A stretch of DNA of 64,000 bases from a bacterium (GTDB lineage Bacteria; SZUA-79; Acidulodesulfobacterales; Acidulodesulfobacteraceae), in the NCBI GenBank assembly GCA_021818985.1, contig JAKASO010000004.1, positions 34,872 to 98,871 of the forward strand. The letters run 5' to 3'. The notes beneath the pieces were generated by a model. That model ran no database searches. It saw only the letters and a list, made by a program, of their open reading frames with translations, and was not told the DNA's origin. Below are positions 26,653 to 35,740 of this stretch, in pieces. Both the position numbers and the translations under genes were made by a program. How positions within the stretch are numbered: the stretch's first letter is position 1; every line of letters begins with the position of its first letter.

Positions 26653-26690
26653 TATAATACCCTGAATGGAAAAACATTTAGGGTATTATA
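26653..26690 (+). terminator. probable terminator after pal
   Basis: A 16-bp stem with one G-U pair (26653-26668 with 26675-26690, loop GAAAAA) lies about 90 bp past the pal stop. Only a short U-rich tail (GTTTTA) follows, so the assignment is moderate. It also faces the convergent bioC gene. Confidence 0.6.
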
Positions 26691-26735
26691 GTTTTATGTG
26701 CCTTTATGCGACGAAAAAATCCTCTTACTTCCGCG

Positions 26736-27674
26736 CTATTTTTTTCTTGCCGATACATAAGCAATGTTATATGTTGCAAATACTTTATTGTCCGGTGTTT
26801 TATATAAACAGTCGTATTCCCTTAGGACATGCTTAAGAAGTTTATACCTTTCGGACGATTCGCTTTTTTCGGAACCGGCTAAAGAATTTCTTGCTCCGAG
26901 CATATTAATTTTTTTTAAGATTGAAAAGAGAGAATCCGAATATTCCAAATATTTTATAAACAGGGGTCTTTCCACGTCGAAGCCGTTTTTAATCAAGATA
27001 TCTCTTATGTATTCTTCCTTCGGAAAACTATGAAGTTTTATGCTTCCAGTTTTTCCTGCTCCTGCCATAACCCTTTCGTAACAATCGTTTAACTCGTTTA
27101 AAGTTCCTTCCGCTAAAAAAGAAGATATGAATAATCCATTGTCTTTCAGCGTATTTTTAACGGCGGTAAAAAATGATGGAATATCGTTTAACCAATGAAT
27201 AGCCATATTTGAAAATATAATTTCAAATTTTTTTTCCTTAAAGGGAAGGTTTTCGCAATCGGCGCAAATTAAATAGGTTCCGGCGGATACATTACCGGCG
27301 GTAATTTTTATTCCTGAGCGGTATGCTGCCGGATAACCGGAAGGTAAAAATGCTAAAGTTTCCGAAGAAAGCTTCAATTTCGACTGATGCAGCAAGCCTT
27401 TTGCGATATCAATCCCAAAATAGTTTATATTTTTATCAACGCTATTTTTTAAATAAAAAAGGCTGCTGCCTGTTCCACATCCTGCATCTAAAATATTAAC
27501 CGGATTATTTTTTAAACACGGTAAGCCCGATACGGATTTTAAATACAGATCAATTTCAGAAGCGATCATTTTAAGGGTAATATTGTGATACGATGCGAAT
27601 TCATCATATCTTTTAGCGCTCGAAAAATTCGCTTTTACTCTATTTTTATCTATTGTTTTTTTATCTATTATCAT
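26736..27674 (-). CDS. bioC: malonyl-ACP O-methyltransferase BioC
   Basis: 312 residues, an SAM-dependent methyltransferase. Motif I is ILDAGCGTGSS, followed by YFGIDIAKGLL and the post-motif FEIIFSNMAIHWLND, the latter characteristic of BioC. The N-terminal VKANFSSAKRYDEFASYHN is also BioC-like. It masks malonyl-ACP to start pimelate synthesis through the fatty acid pathway. It lies 39 bp downstream of bioF on the same strand. The pimeloyl-ACP esterase (bioH/G type) is not in the window. Confidence 0.9.
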   Translation of the reverse strand: MIIDKKTIDKNRVKANFSSAKRYDEFASYHNITLKMIASEIDLYLKSVSGLPCLKNNPVNILDAGCGTGSSLFYLKNSVDKNINYFGIDIAKGLLHQSKLKLSSETLAFLPSGYPAAYRSGIKITAGNVSAGTYLICADCENLPFKEKKFEIIFSNMAIHWLNDIPSFFTAVKNTLKDNGLFISSFLAEGTLNELNDCYERVMAGAGKTGSIKLHSFPKEEYIRDILIKNGFDVERPLFIKYLEYSDSLFSILKKINMLGARNSLAGSEKSESSERYKLLKHVLREYDCLYKTPDNKVFATYNIAYVSARKK

Positions 27675-27713
27675 AATATCATAAATATCAATATCATAAG
27701 AAAAGCTGTCAGT

Positions 27714-28883
27714 TTATCCCTTACAGACTGCCACGATCTTTTCTAAAGCCCTTTCGAGCAGCGGGTATGGCAGTTCAGCCGTTATGCTTATCCTTAATCT
27801 TGCTTCATTTTTTGGGACGGCAGGATATCTTATTGCTTTAAGAAACACTCCGTTTTTTAAAAGTTTTTTTTCAAAGTCCAGAGCCTTTATTTCATTGCCT
27901 ACCAATATTGGAATAATATGGGTGGAAGAAGTTAAGGTGTTCAATCCCGAATTTTTCAGATAGTTTCTTGCAAACTTGGATTTTTCCTGTAACTTAGCCA
28001 CTACCGCAGGACCCTTTTCAATAATTCTTAATGATGCCAAGGCTGCGGCAGCTGAAGACGGCGGCATGGTGGTCGAGAAAATAAACTGTCTGCTTTTATT
28101 TATCAAAAAATCTATGATCAAAGAATTTGCAAGTGCAAAAGCGCCGCTCGAAGCAAGCGCCTTTCCCAAAGTTCCTACTAGTATATCGGGTTTAATATGG
28201 TGAAATTCCGGACTGCCCCCGCCGTGAATGCCTATTGTTCCGGTTGCATGTGCGTCATCAACGATCATGATTGCGCCGTGGTCTTTTGATATTGCGGCTA
28301 TATTCGCCAGATCAGCGATATCCCCGTCCATACTGAAAACACCCTCGGTGATGATTATTTTATTTTCAAAAGAACTATATTTTTCCAGCAAATTCTTAAG
28401 CCGCGCCGCATTATTGTGTTTAAACCGTGTGAATTTAACATTTGAAGCCCGGACGCCGTCAATTATGGATGCGTGGGAAAATTCGTCGAAAAATATAAAG
28501 GTTTTTAATGGCGATATATTTGCAACGGCCGTTATAATACCTGCATTTGCCTGATAGCCTGAAGGGTACAGGATGCATTTTTCGTAACTGCCTTTAAATT
28601 CGCATAGATTTTTTTCAAGATCCGCATGGAGTTTTGTATGTCCGCAAATGAGCGGTGAGGAGGAACTTGAAGCGGAATAGGCAGAAATTGCGTCTTTAGC
28701 GGCTTTTATCACTGTTTTGTTAAAAGACAGTCCGAGGTAGTCATTGGTAGAAAGATTGATAAGTTTATGCCCCGATATGGTAATGAAGTTTTTACGGGTA
28801 TGGTCTATTTCGGGGATAGTTCTGTAAAAGCCGTTCTTTTTTAAGAGTAAGATCTCATTTGATATTAAATCCGTTAAAGGCAT
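27714..28883 (-). CDS. bioF: 8-amino-7-oxononanoate synthase
   Basis: 389 residues, a PLP enzyme of the alpha-oxoamine synthase family that joins pimeloyl-ACP and alanine in biotin synthesis. Visible are NLSTNDYLGLSFN, SSSSSPLICGHTKLHADLEK, ITEGVFSMDGDIADL, MIVDDAHATG and the PLP-lysine region GTLGKALASSGAF. It is the promoter-proximal gene of the bioF-bioC pair. A palindromic AT-rich sequence (TATGATAT..ATATCATA, about 28939-28960) lies upstream and might be a promoter or regulator site. Confidence 0.95.
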   Translation of the reverse strand: MPLTDLISNEILLLKKNGFYRTIPEIDHTRKNFITISGHKLINLSTNDYLGLSFNKTVIKAAKDAISAYSASSSSSPLICGHTKLHADLEKNLCEFKGSYEKCILYPSGYQANAGIITAVANISPLKTFIFFDEFSHASIIDGVRASNVKFTRFKHNNAARLKNLLEKYSSFENKIIITEGVFSMDGDIADLANIAAISKDHGAIMIVDDAHATGTIGIHGGGSPEFHHIKPDILVGTLGKALASSGAFALANSLIIDFLINKSRQFIFSTTMPPSSAAAALASLRIIEKGPAVVAKLQEKSKFARNYLKNSGLNTLTSSTHIIPILVGNEIKALDFEKKLLKNGVFLKAIRYPAVPKNEARLRISITAELPYPLLERALEKIVAVCKG

Positions 28884-29060
28884 GCTTTTTTGATCTTTTA
28901 ATCCGGCAACACTTCCGGCAATACGAAAGATTATACAGTATGATATAATATAATATCATAATAAAATTTTATTATCACTATTTTAATGTATCCTAAAATT
29001 GGGATTTGGTATCCTTAATGTATCCTTAATTATGAATTATAATTACCGGATGTTCACATT

Positions 29061-29837
29061 ATGCCTTTTACTTTTAAACTGAGCGCGATTGATCTGTATC
29101 CCGAAGTAATGAATATTTACGGGGACAGGGGTAATGTTCTTTATTTTAAATACAGGGCTGGTTTATATGAAATAGATGTGAATATTCGGAACTGTTCCAT
29201 AGGAGAGGGATTTGATCCAGAAATTGTTGACATAATATTTATCGGCGGGGGACAGGATGCAGAACAGATGCTTATTTATAAAGATTTTATGGATATCAAA
29301 AAAAGATTGCTGAAAGAAGCGCTGGAAAAAGACAGGATAATGCTGTCTATTTGTGGCGGTTTCCAACTTTTGTGTGATTATTATAAAACTGCAGATAGTA
29401 GAACGATCGAGGGTATTTCTATATTTAAAGGCTATACCGAGGCAAAGACGCCGAGACTTACAGGTAATATAGCTACAATTTTCGAAGATACAGGTTCGGT
29501 AATCGTCGGTTTTGAAAACCATGGAGGAAGAACATATCTTGAAAAAGGTCAGAAGTGTTTTATGAAGGTTTTATGCGGCTACGGCAATAACGGGGAGGAC
29601 AAAACGGAAGGGGCAAAAACTGGCAATTTCTTTGGAACATATCTTCACGGCAGCCTGCTTCCTAAAAACTTTACATTCTGCGATTATTTAATAAATACGG
29701 CCGTGAAAAACAGATATATGATTTCTCTCGGCGATATAGCCGCGAAAAAAGGCATTAACATAGACAACACTTTTGAGATCAATGCAAGAAAAGATATAAA
29801 AGGCCTTCGGCATTGGACAACAGCAACGGTTGTATAG
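29061..29837 (+). CDS. gatD: lipid II isoglutaminyl synthase glutaminase subunit GatD
   Basis: 258 residues, a class I (CobB/CobQ-like) glutamine amidotransferase. Diagnostic GatD segments are LYPEVMNIYGDRGNVLY, IGGGQDAEQ, the nucleophile loop SICGGFQLL (Cys 98), GFENHGGRTYL and GTYLHGSLLPKN (catalytic His 196). GatD supplies ammonia to MurT, which amidates the D-glutamate of lipid II. A matching murT lies on the same strand at 33961, with murI in between. The pair is best known from Gram-positives. Confidence 0.88.
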   Translation: MPFTFKLSAIDLYPEVMNIYGDRGNVLYFKYRAGLYEIDVNIRNCSIGEGFDPEIVDIIFIGGGQDAEQMLIYKDFMDIKKRLLKEALEKDRIMLSICGGFQLLCDYYKTADSRTIEGISIFKGYTEAKTPRLTGNIATIFEDTGSVIVGFENHGGRTYLEKGQKCFMKVLCGYGNNGEDKTEGAKTGNFFGTYLHGSLLPKNFTFCDYLINTAVKNRYMISLGDIAAKKGINIDNTFEINARKDIKGLRHWTTATVV

Positions 29838-29867
29838 ATATTTTTTATTATTCCGTTATTCATTTCG

Positions 29868-30269
29868 TTATTCTGGTTTTGAATATTCGGCCGTGATTAT
29901 CGTATCGAGTCCGCCTCTGGATTCGAACCTTGCTTCGATCTCCATGCTTTTAGGATTAAGCAGTTTGCAAAGATCATCGAGTATCCTGTTAACGGCGTGT
30001 TCCTGAAGTATTCCTACATTTCTGAAGGATAAAAGATAGTATTTAAGAGACTTCATTTCTACGACGGTGTTATTTGGAACATAAGTAATTAAAAGTTCTG
30101 CCGTGTCCGGCAGGCCAGTCCATGGGCAGACCGACGTGAACTCCTTTGTCTTTATTGTCACCTTTGTTTGCCTGTGCGGATAATTGAACGGCATTGTCTC
30201 TAAAACATCTATATCTATGCTGTCTTCATTTTTTATGTCGAATCTTTTTGCAGAATATTTATCTGTCAT
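29868..30269 (-). CDS. queF: NADPH-dependent 7-cyano-7-deazaguanine reductase QueF
   Basis: 133 residues, the short type I QueF. It reduces preQ0 to preQ1 in queuosine biosynthesis. The nucleophilic Cys is at about residue 48 in FTSVCPWTGLPD, and the QueF NADPH motif reads EMKSLKYYLLSFRN. HAVNRILDDL and RFESRGGLDT complete the T-fold pattern. It sits on the opposite strand between gatD and murI, so it is probably transcribed alone. No preQ1 riboswitch was recognised upstream. Confidence 0.93.
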   Translation of the reverse strand: MTDKYSAKRFDIKNEDSIDIDVLETMPFNYPHRQTKVTIKTKEFTSVCPWTGLPDTAELLITYVPNNTVVEMKSLKYYLLSFRNVGILQEHAVNRILDDLCKLLNPKSMEIEARFESRGGLDTIITAEYSKPE

Positions 30270-30290
30270 TTTTTCCTTTTAATATTATTT

Positions 30291-30343
30291 TATTTATCTT
30301 TATTTATCTTATAATTTATCTTATATGTATATTATATGTATAT
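30291..30343. repeat. two short tandem duplications between queF and murI
   Basis: TATTTATCTT is repeated exactly at 30291-30300 and 30301-30310. TATATGTATAT is repeated at about 30322-30332 and 30333-30343. Both are 10-11 bp units. No gene is seen. Confidence 0.7.
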
Positions 30344-30448
30344 TACACGTTTTTTTGTTTGATAAAAAGTTTTTTTTTCTTTAATATAAGTATTAGGATT
30401 TATTAAGATATATCTGACATAAAAATACCATAAAAACTTTCTGTCTTT

Positions 30449-31300
30449 ATGGAGGTAACTCACTTTTTTGAGATGAACAGCGCTAAAAAACCTATTGGCA
30501 TATTTGATTCGGGAATCGGCGGCTTGACCGTTTTTAAAGAAATAAGAAAAATCCTGCCCGGTGAGAACTTGATCTATTTTGGCGATACTGCCCGGGTGCC
30601 GTACGGCAATAAGTCAAAAGAAACGATAATAAGATACTCTAAAGAGATAACAAGATTTTTGGTCGGTAGCAAGGTAAAGATGATTGTAGTAGCTTGCAAT
30701 ACGGCATCGAGTATGGCTCTAAGAACATTAAGAAAAGAGTTTGAGCTTCCTGTTTTTGGAGTTATCGGTCCCGGAGCAATGTCTGCTTATAAAAAATCGA
30801 ACGGCGGGCCTGTTGCCGTAATAGGTACTGCGGCGACTATTCAAAGCAGGGCTTATTCTTTAGCTATCAACAATTTGAACAAAACGGGCGAACATATCGA
30901 GATAATCGAACAGGCGTGCCCTCTTTTAGTTCCTCTTGTAGAAGAAGGCTGGGTATATTCAGATGTAACGGCAGAAGTCGTAAGGCGCTACTTAAAGCCG
31001 GTCATAGAAAAAAAACCATCCTGCCTTATCCTCGGTTGCACGCATTATCCTATCATAAAAAAACTGATCGTGAAAGAGATTGGAAAAACGGCTGTAATAA
31101 TAGATTCCGGTAAAGAAGTTGCTTTAGAACTCAAGAGGTTTTTAACTAAAAATAACATGTTGAATAAAAGCGGCGTAAAAGCCGCCGAACATTTTTTTGT
31201 TAGCGATGCTCCCGAAAAATTTAAAATACTTGGAGAAAATTTTCTCGGGAAAAAGATTCGCAATGTTAAAGTTATAAGGGATTTTTTTATGATTTTATGA
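30449..31300 (+). CDS. murI: glutamate racemase
   Basis: 283 residues; interconverts L- and D-glutamate for peptidoglycan. Motifs are GIFDSGIGGLTVFKEI, YFGDTARVPYG, the first catalytic Cys in VACNTAS (about residue 83) and the second in LGCTHYPII. The start is ambiguous: ATG 30449 has GGAGGT inside its own first codons, while the ATG at 30473 lies 16 nt after that GGAGGT. A small CTCA/TGAG hairpin in between could shorten the effective spacing. It lies between gatD and murT, and metH follows 10 bp later. Confidence 0.95.
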   Translation: MEVTHFFEMNSAKKPIGIFDSGIGGLTVFKEIRKILPGENLIYFGDTARVPYGNKSKETIIRYSKEITRFLVGSKVKMIVVACNTASSMALRTLRKEFELPVFGVIGPGAMSAYKKSNGGPVAVIGTAATIQSRAYSLAINNLNKTGEHIEIIEQACPLLVPLVEEGWVYSDVTAEVVRRYLKPVIEKKPSCLILGCTHYPIIKKLIVKEIGKTAVIIDSGKEVALELKRFLTKNNMLNKSGVKAAEHFFVSDAPEKFKILGENFLGKKIRNVKVIRDFFMIL

Positions 31301-31310
31301 TATTAATATT

Positions 31311-33809
31311 ATGATAAAAGATTTCAAACAGGAATTAAAAACAAGATTAATACTTTCCGATGGTCCTTTGGGAACTGTTTTACAGCTTAAATGCCTTCTT
31401 CCTAAGGGGATGCTCCCTGAAAGTTTTAATATTACCGAAAAAGTAAAGCATATAATAGAAATCCATAAAAGCTATGTTGCGGCGGGCTGTGAGATCTTAG
31501 TTGCCAATACGTTTGGAGGAAACCGCATTAAGCTTGCCGAATATGGTCTTGCAGATAAAGCATACGAGGTTAATTTTAATGCTGTAGTTGCCGCTAAAGA
31601 AGCCTCAGGTGGAAAATGCCTCGTAGCTGTGTCTCTTGCTCCAACCGGAAAATTTATACATCCTGTGGGAGATCTTCAATTCAAAGAAAGCATGGCTGTA
31701 TATAAAGAGCAGATAAAAGCCGGTTTAGATGCGGGGGCGGACCTGTTCCAGCTTGAAACCATGATTGATCTTCAGGAGGCAAGAAGCGCCATAATAGCCG
31801 TAAAGGAATTGTGCGATAAACCCGTTATAGCTATGATGACGTTTGATAAGAGTTACAGGACTATCCTTGGAACGACGCCGGAGGTTTTTGCGATAGTCGC
31901 AGACAGCTTAGGAGCAGATGTAATAGGCGCTAATTGTTCACTTGGACCGGACGGTATTTACGAGATCTTAAAAAAGATGGCTTCCGTTACAGATGTGCCG
32001 CTTATTTCAAAGCCGAATGCCGGAATTCCTTCTTTGGTGAATGGCAGGACCGTTTTTCCGGCAAAACCTGAAGATTTTACTGTGCTTGTTCGCGAGCTTG
32101 CCCTTATAGGCACAAGGGTTATTTCAGCCTGCTGCGGAAGCGACGATAAAGTTATTGAAGCATTATCTAAAGAGGTTGGAAAAATTAATCTCTCGGGCTT
32201 GCCCGAAAAGGGCATCAAAAAAGAAGAGGGACTTTTTTTGACTTCAAGAACAAGTTTTGTCGCATGCGGCAAACATCATCCGCCAGTGGTGATTGGCGAA
32301 AGGATCAATCCGAGCGGTAAAAAAGAATTCATGGAAGAAATAAAGGCTGGAAAAACTAATTATATACGTAAAATAGCGATCAGACAGGTTAAAGACGGCG
32401 CATCGCTACTTGATGTCAATGTTGGGGTTCCGGGAACGGACGAAGTAGCGTCAATGAAAAAAGCGGTTCTTGCGGTTACCACCGTCGTCTCCTCACCTCT
32501 TGTTATAGACTCTTCAAATCCGGATGTTATCGAAGAGGCTTTAATGAACTATCCAGGAAAGGCATTAGTAAATTCCATAAGCGGCGAAGAAAAAAAAATA
32601 AACAGGATTATGCCGCTGGTAAAAAAATACGGCGCCGGGGTTCTGATCCTTGCTCTTAACGATGACGGCATACCGGACGACCCGGACGAGAGGCTTAAAA
32701 TAGCTTACGGTGTTTATAACAGGCTTACGGAATTTGGCATTAAGCCGTATGATATTATGGCCGATTTTTTGACTCTTCCTGTAAGCGCCAAACAAGATAA
32801 AGCGTTAATTACCATAACCGCTATCGGCAAGAATGTAAAAATGCTGAACCTGCCTACCGTTTTAGGTTTGAGTAATATTTCGTTCGGACTACCCGGAAGA
32901 ACTTATTTAAATTCATCTTTTTTATCGATATGCCTTTTTGAAGGGTTGAGCGCGGCAATAGTAAATCCGGAAGACGACATACTTATGGGAAGCTTTTATG
33001 CGGCAAAGGTCCTTCTTAACAAGGATTTTCTTGCAAAGGCTTATATCAGCCGGTTTTCCGGCAAAACCGAAGAGTATAACGCTAACCCTTCAGCCCGCGC
33101 AGGGCAAAGTCTGGGCAAGGCTGTTTTGAATGACGGTTATGGTAAAGGCGGTGGGGCTAAAGAACGTGGAGCGGGCAATGCGGGCGATCTCTTATACAAT
33201 GCCGTGCTTAACGGAGAAAAAGAGCATATAATAAATTATGTTGAGAGTCTTTTATCCGCGGGCACCACGCCTTTAGAGATCGGCAATAAATATTTAATGC
33301 CGGCATTAGAAGAAGTGGGCAGGCTTTTCGATAAAAATATCTATTTTTTACCGCAGGTAATCGAAAGCTCAGAGGTAATGAAGATAGCATTTGCAAGGAT
33401 TAAAAAAGAACTTCCTAAAGGTGTTTCTTCAAGCGCTGCTAAGGTTTTAATGGCAACGGTCGAAGGGGACGTTCACGATATAGGAAAAAATATAGTTACT
33501 ACACTACTTGAGAATAATGGTTTCGAGGTTATAGATCTTGGAAGAAACGTAAAGACCGAAAAGATTGTGGAAGAGGCAATTAAAAATGGGGTTGCTTTTG
33601 TGGGGTTATCTGCTCTTATGACGACGACGGTAGGAGAAATGGAGCGGGTGATATTTGAATTAAAAAAAAACGGAGTAAAGGTTTTTACTATGGTCGGAGG
33701 GGCGGTTGTAAGCGAAGATTATGCAAACTCAATAAATGCTGATATTTATGCAAAAGACGCAATGGAAGCTGTTGAAAAAATTAAACAATTTATTAAAACT
33801 AACGGATAA
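31311..33809 (+). CDS. metH: cobalamin-dependent methionine synthase, short form without reactivation domain
   Basis: 832 residues in three modules. First comes a homocysteine-binding barrel, with zinc-ligand cysteines in GANCSLGPDG and SACCGS. Second is a pterin-binding barrel (about 320-580, GERINPSGKKEF, LDVNVGVPG, VIDSSNPDV). Third is a cobalamin module with the cap helix region and the DxHxxG motif in EGDVHDIGKNIV. The AdoMet-binding reactivation domain of E. coli MetH is absent. A Gly-rich linker (GYGKGGGAKERG) precedes the cobalamin part. It follows murI by 10 bp. Reactivation presumably needs a separate protein. Confidence 0.92.
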   Translation: MIKDFKQELKTRLILSDGPLGTVLQLKCLLPKGMLPESFNITEKVKHIIEIHKSYVAAGCEILVANTFGGNRIKLAEYGLADKAYEVNFNAVVAAKEASGGKCLVAVSLAPTGKFIHPVGDLQFKESMAVYKEQIKAGLDAGADLFQLETMIDLQEARSAIIAVKELCDKPVIAMMTFDKSYRTILGTTPEVFAIVADSLGADVIGANCSLGPDGIYEILKKMASVTDVPLISKPNAGIPSLVNGRTVFPAKPEDFTVLVRELALIGTRVISACCGSDDKVIEALSKEVGKINLSGLPEKGIKKEEGLFLTSRTSFVACGKHHPPVVIGERINPSGKKEFMEEIKAGKTNYIRKIAIRQVKDGASLLDVNVGVPGTDEVASMKKAVLAVTTVVSSPLVIDSSNPDVIEEALMNYPGKALVNSISGEEKKINRIMPLVKKYGAGVLILALNDDGIPDDPDERLKIAYGVYNRLTEFGIKPYDIMADFLTLPVSAKQDKALITITAIGKNVKMLNLPTVLGLSNISFGLPGRTYLNSSFLSICLFEGLSAAIVNPEDDILMGSFYAAKVLLNKDFLAKAYISRFSGKTEEYNANPSARAGQSLGKAVLNDGYGKGGGAKERGAGNAGDLLYNAVLNGEKEHIINYVESLLSAGTTPLEIGNKYLMPALEEVGRLFDKNIYFLPQVIESSEVMKIAFARIKKELPKGVSSSAAKVLMATVEGDVHDIGKNIVTTLLENNGFEVIDLGRNVKTEKIVEEAIKNGVAFVGLSALMTTTVGEMERVIFELKKNGVKVFTMVGGAVVSEDYANSINADIYAKDAMEAVEKIKQFIKTNG

Positions 33810-33960
33810 TTCGACAGTAGCTGTATAATTTTTTCGCAAACCCAAGCTTTTAAAATTTAGTTCTCTAAGAAAATAATTACTTTAAGCGTTTTGCACAATT
33901 TTTAATCACGATGTAAGTGCTTGAGATCTTGAAATAATCTGTTAAATTCTTAAAAACATT

Positions 33961-35358
33961 ATGTTTTTAAAATTAAAGAATAACCTTGAGATACTGTTTT
34001 TCAGATCGGCTAAGGTACTTCTGAATGTTGTATTTAGAAGGCAAGGCGATGTCCTTCCGGCTCATATATTAAAAAAGATGGATAAAAATATATTTGATGA
34101 ATTTGCCCGCGATGTTTCGTCATACGATATACCTAGAATTATAATAACCGGTACTAACGGAAAAACTACGACCGCGAATCTTATCGGATCCGCATTTAGA
34201 ATATCCGGCAAAAAAATCTGTTTTAATGCAAACGGCGCCAATATGCCTAACGGCGTTTTCGGCGCCGTTATCGGTTGTTATTCTTTAAACGGCAAATTTA
34301 TACCTGAGCTGGTTCTGCTTGAATCCGACGAAAAAGTTTTTCCTTACATAGCCGCAAAAATCAAACCGGATACCATCGTAGTTACAAATTTTTTCAGGGA
34401 TCAGCTTGACAGATACGGCGAAGTCAATATAACCGTCCATAACATAAAAAGGGTTATAAAAGATATTCTTCCTGCAGCTTTTCTAATTTTGCCGGCAGAT
34501 GAACCCCTTGCCTCTTTCATCGGATACGGCTTAAAAAACCCGAGGCTTTATTACGGTTTTAAAAAAGATATAAAAAAAGGGAACGATAATGACAATGATA
34601 ACGACGGTTCGTTAAGACGTTCGGATATGTTAAACGATGCAGTAAGCTGTCCGAATTGCGGAAATATATTAACATGCGAGGAAAATTATGCGGGCGTATC
34701 CTTAAAATATTCATGCAAGGTATGCGGATATAAAAATAGCGCGCCCGATATTTTAGCTTTCCATTGCGGGGATGAAAAGATTTGTTTTGACCTTAAGGAT
34801 TTACCCCGAACCTTTAGCTTTAAGCGGGCTCTTTCTGGGGAATACAATATTTCTAATTATATGGCGGCTTTCTGCGTTTTAAAGCATTACGGCTTGAGTA
34901 ACGAAACGGTAATTTTCGCTTTTGAAAATTATATTACGAAGTTCGGCAGATCGTACAAAAAAGTTATAAACGGGATAAAGATCAATATAGACCTTGTAAA
35001 AAATCCCGCCGGCTTCAACGGCGTCCTTGGCAAAATAGCTTTTAAAGAAAATCCGGTCAATGTCCTGTTGGCATTTTCGGATAGGGATGCCGACGGCAGG
35101 GATGTTTCATGGATATGGGATACTAATTTTGAAAAATTCGTAAAAAAATTCAACAGGGTGGTAATAACTGGGCTCCGTCCTTACGATATGGCGCTAAGGT
35201 TAAAGACCGCCGGCATTAATTCCGATAATATCACAGTGGTTTATGGAATTAAAAAAGCTCTTAGAAAAATAATAGAGCTTGCTTCAAAGGATAATGCCGA
35301 GGTTTTTATTCTTCCCACTTATACCGAACTTTTAAGGCTTAAAAAATATATTCGATAG
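33961..35358 (+). CDS. murT: lipid II isoglutaminyl synthase ligase subunit MurT
   Basis: 465 residues, a Mur-ligase family protein. The P-loop is TGTNGKTTTANL (about 63-74), and NGANMPNGVFG and VVTNFFRDQLDRYGE follow. The diagnostic MurT insertion is a four-cysteine zinc ribbon: CPNC at 230-233 and CKVC at 252-255. The C-terminal part (DUF1727-like) includes KNPAGFNGVLG and LAFSDRDADGRDVSWIWD. An Asp/Asn-rich low-complexity stretch (about 208-216) precedes the ribbon. With GatD it would amidate D-Glu in lipid II. The SMR-like and recO genes follow closely. Confidence 0.9.
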   Translation: MFLKLKNNLEILFFRSAKVLLNVVFRRQGDVLPAHILKKMDKNIFDEFARDVSSYDIPRIIITGTNGKTTTANLIGSAFRISGKKICFNANGANMPNGVFGAVIGCYSLNGKFIPELVLLESDEKVFPYIAAKIKPDTIVVTNFFRDQLDRYGEVNITVHNIKRVIKDILPAAFLILPADEPLASFIGYGLKNPRLYYGFKKDIKKGNDNDNDNDGSLRRSDMLNDAVSCPNCGNILTCEENYAGVSLKYSCKVCGYKNSAPDILAFHCGDEKICFDLKDLPRTFSFKRALSGEYNISNYMAAFCVLKHYGLSNETVIFAFENYITKFGRSYKKVINGIKINIDLVKNPAGFNGVLGKIAFKENPVNVLLAFSDRDADGRDVSWIWDTNFEKFVKKFNRVVITGLRPYDMALRLKTAGINSDNITVVYGIKKALRKIIELASKDNAEVFILPTYTELLRLKKYIR

Positions 35359-35370
35359 GATGTTTTTCGT

Positions 35371-35739
35371 ATGACTTACACAAATTCTTATGTTTTTATG
35401 TTTTTTGCGGTTATTTTTACTTCGTTTGGCCAGCTAATACAAAAGATAGGTTCCGGAAAAGTTAAAAAAGAACATTTAAAGATCGGCTTAAGGTCATTCC
35501 TTGTTTTTTTTAATCCGCTTATTTTTGCCGCCCTTATTTTACTTTTCTTTGCAACGCTATTTTATCTGATGGCATTATCGAAACTCCCTCTTTCCATTGC
35601 TTATCCGATGTTATCCAGCGGATATATTCTTGTTCTTCTACTTTCTAAGTTTTTTTTAAAAGAAAAGATTGGACTGAAAAGATGGTTTGGCGTTTTTATT
35701 ATAATAATAGGAATATTTATTATATTTTATTCGGGATAA
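35371..35739 (+). CDS. small four-helix membrane protein, SMR/EamA type
   Basis: 122 residues, four transmembrane helices. The C-terminal half (MALSKLPLSIAYPMLSSGYI, then LSKFFLKEKIG and GVFIIIIGIFII) matches the half-size EamA/SMR pattern of ArnE-like and EmrE-like proteins. Some relatives flip lipid-linked sugars; others export cations. Position between murT and recO (12 bp and 1 bp spacers) indicates one operon. A cell-envelope lipid role is a guess. Confidence 0.8.
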   Translation: MTYTNSYVFMFFAVIFTSFGQLIQKIGSGKVKKEHLKIGLRSFLVFFNPLIFAALILLFFATLFYLMALSKLPLSIAYPMLSSGYILVLLLSKFFLKEKIGLKRWFGVFIIIIGIFIIFYSG

Positions 35740-35740
35740 A

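Noticed and set aside
30270..30448. preQ1 riboswitch upstream of queF
   Set aside because: The minus-strand leader is made of AT repeats with no C-rich loop or A-rich tail typical of preQ1 aptamers.
31150..31320. Cobalamin riboswitch ahead of metH
   Set aside because: metH begins 10 bp after murI, so there is no room, and no B12-box was seen.
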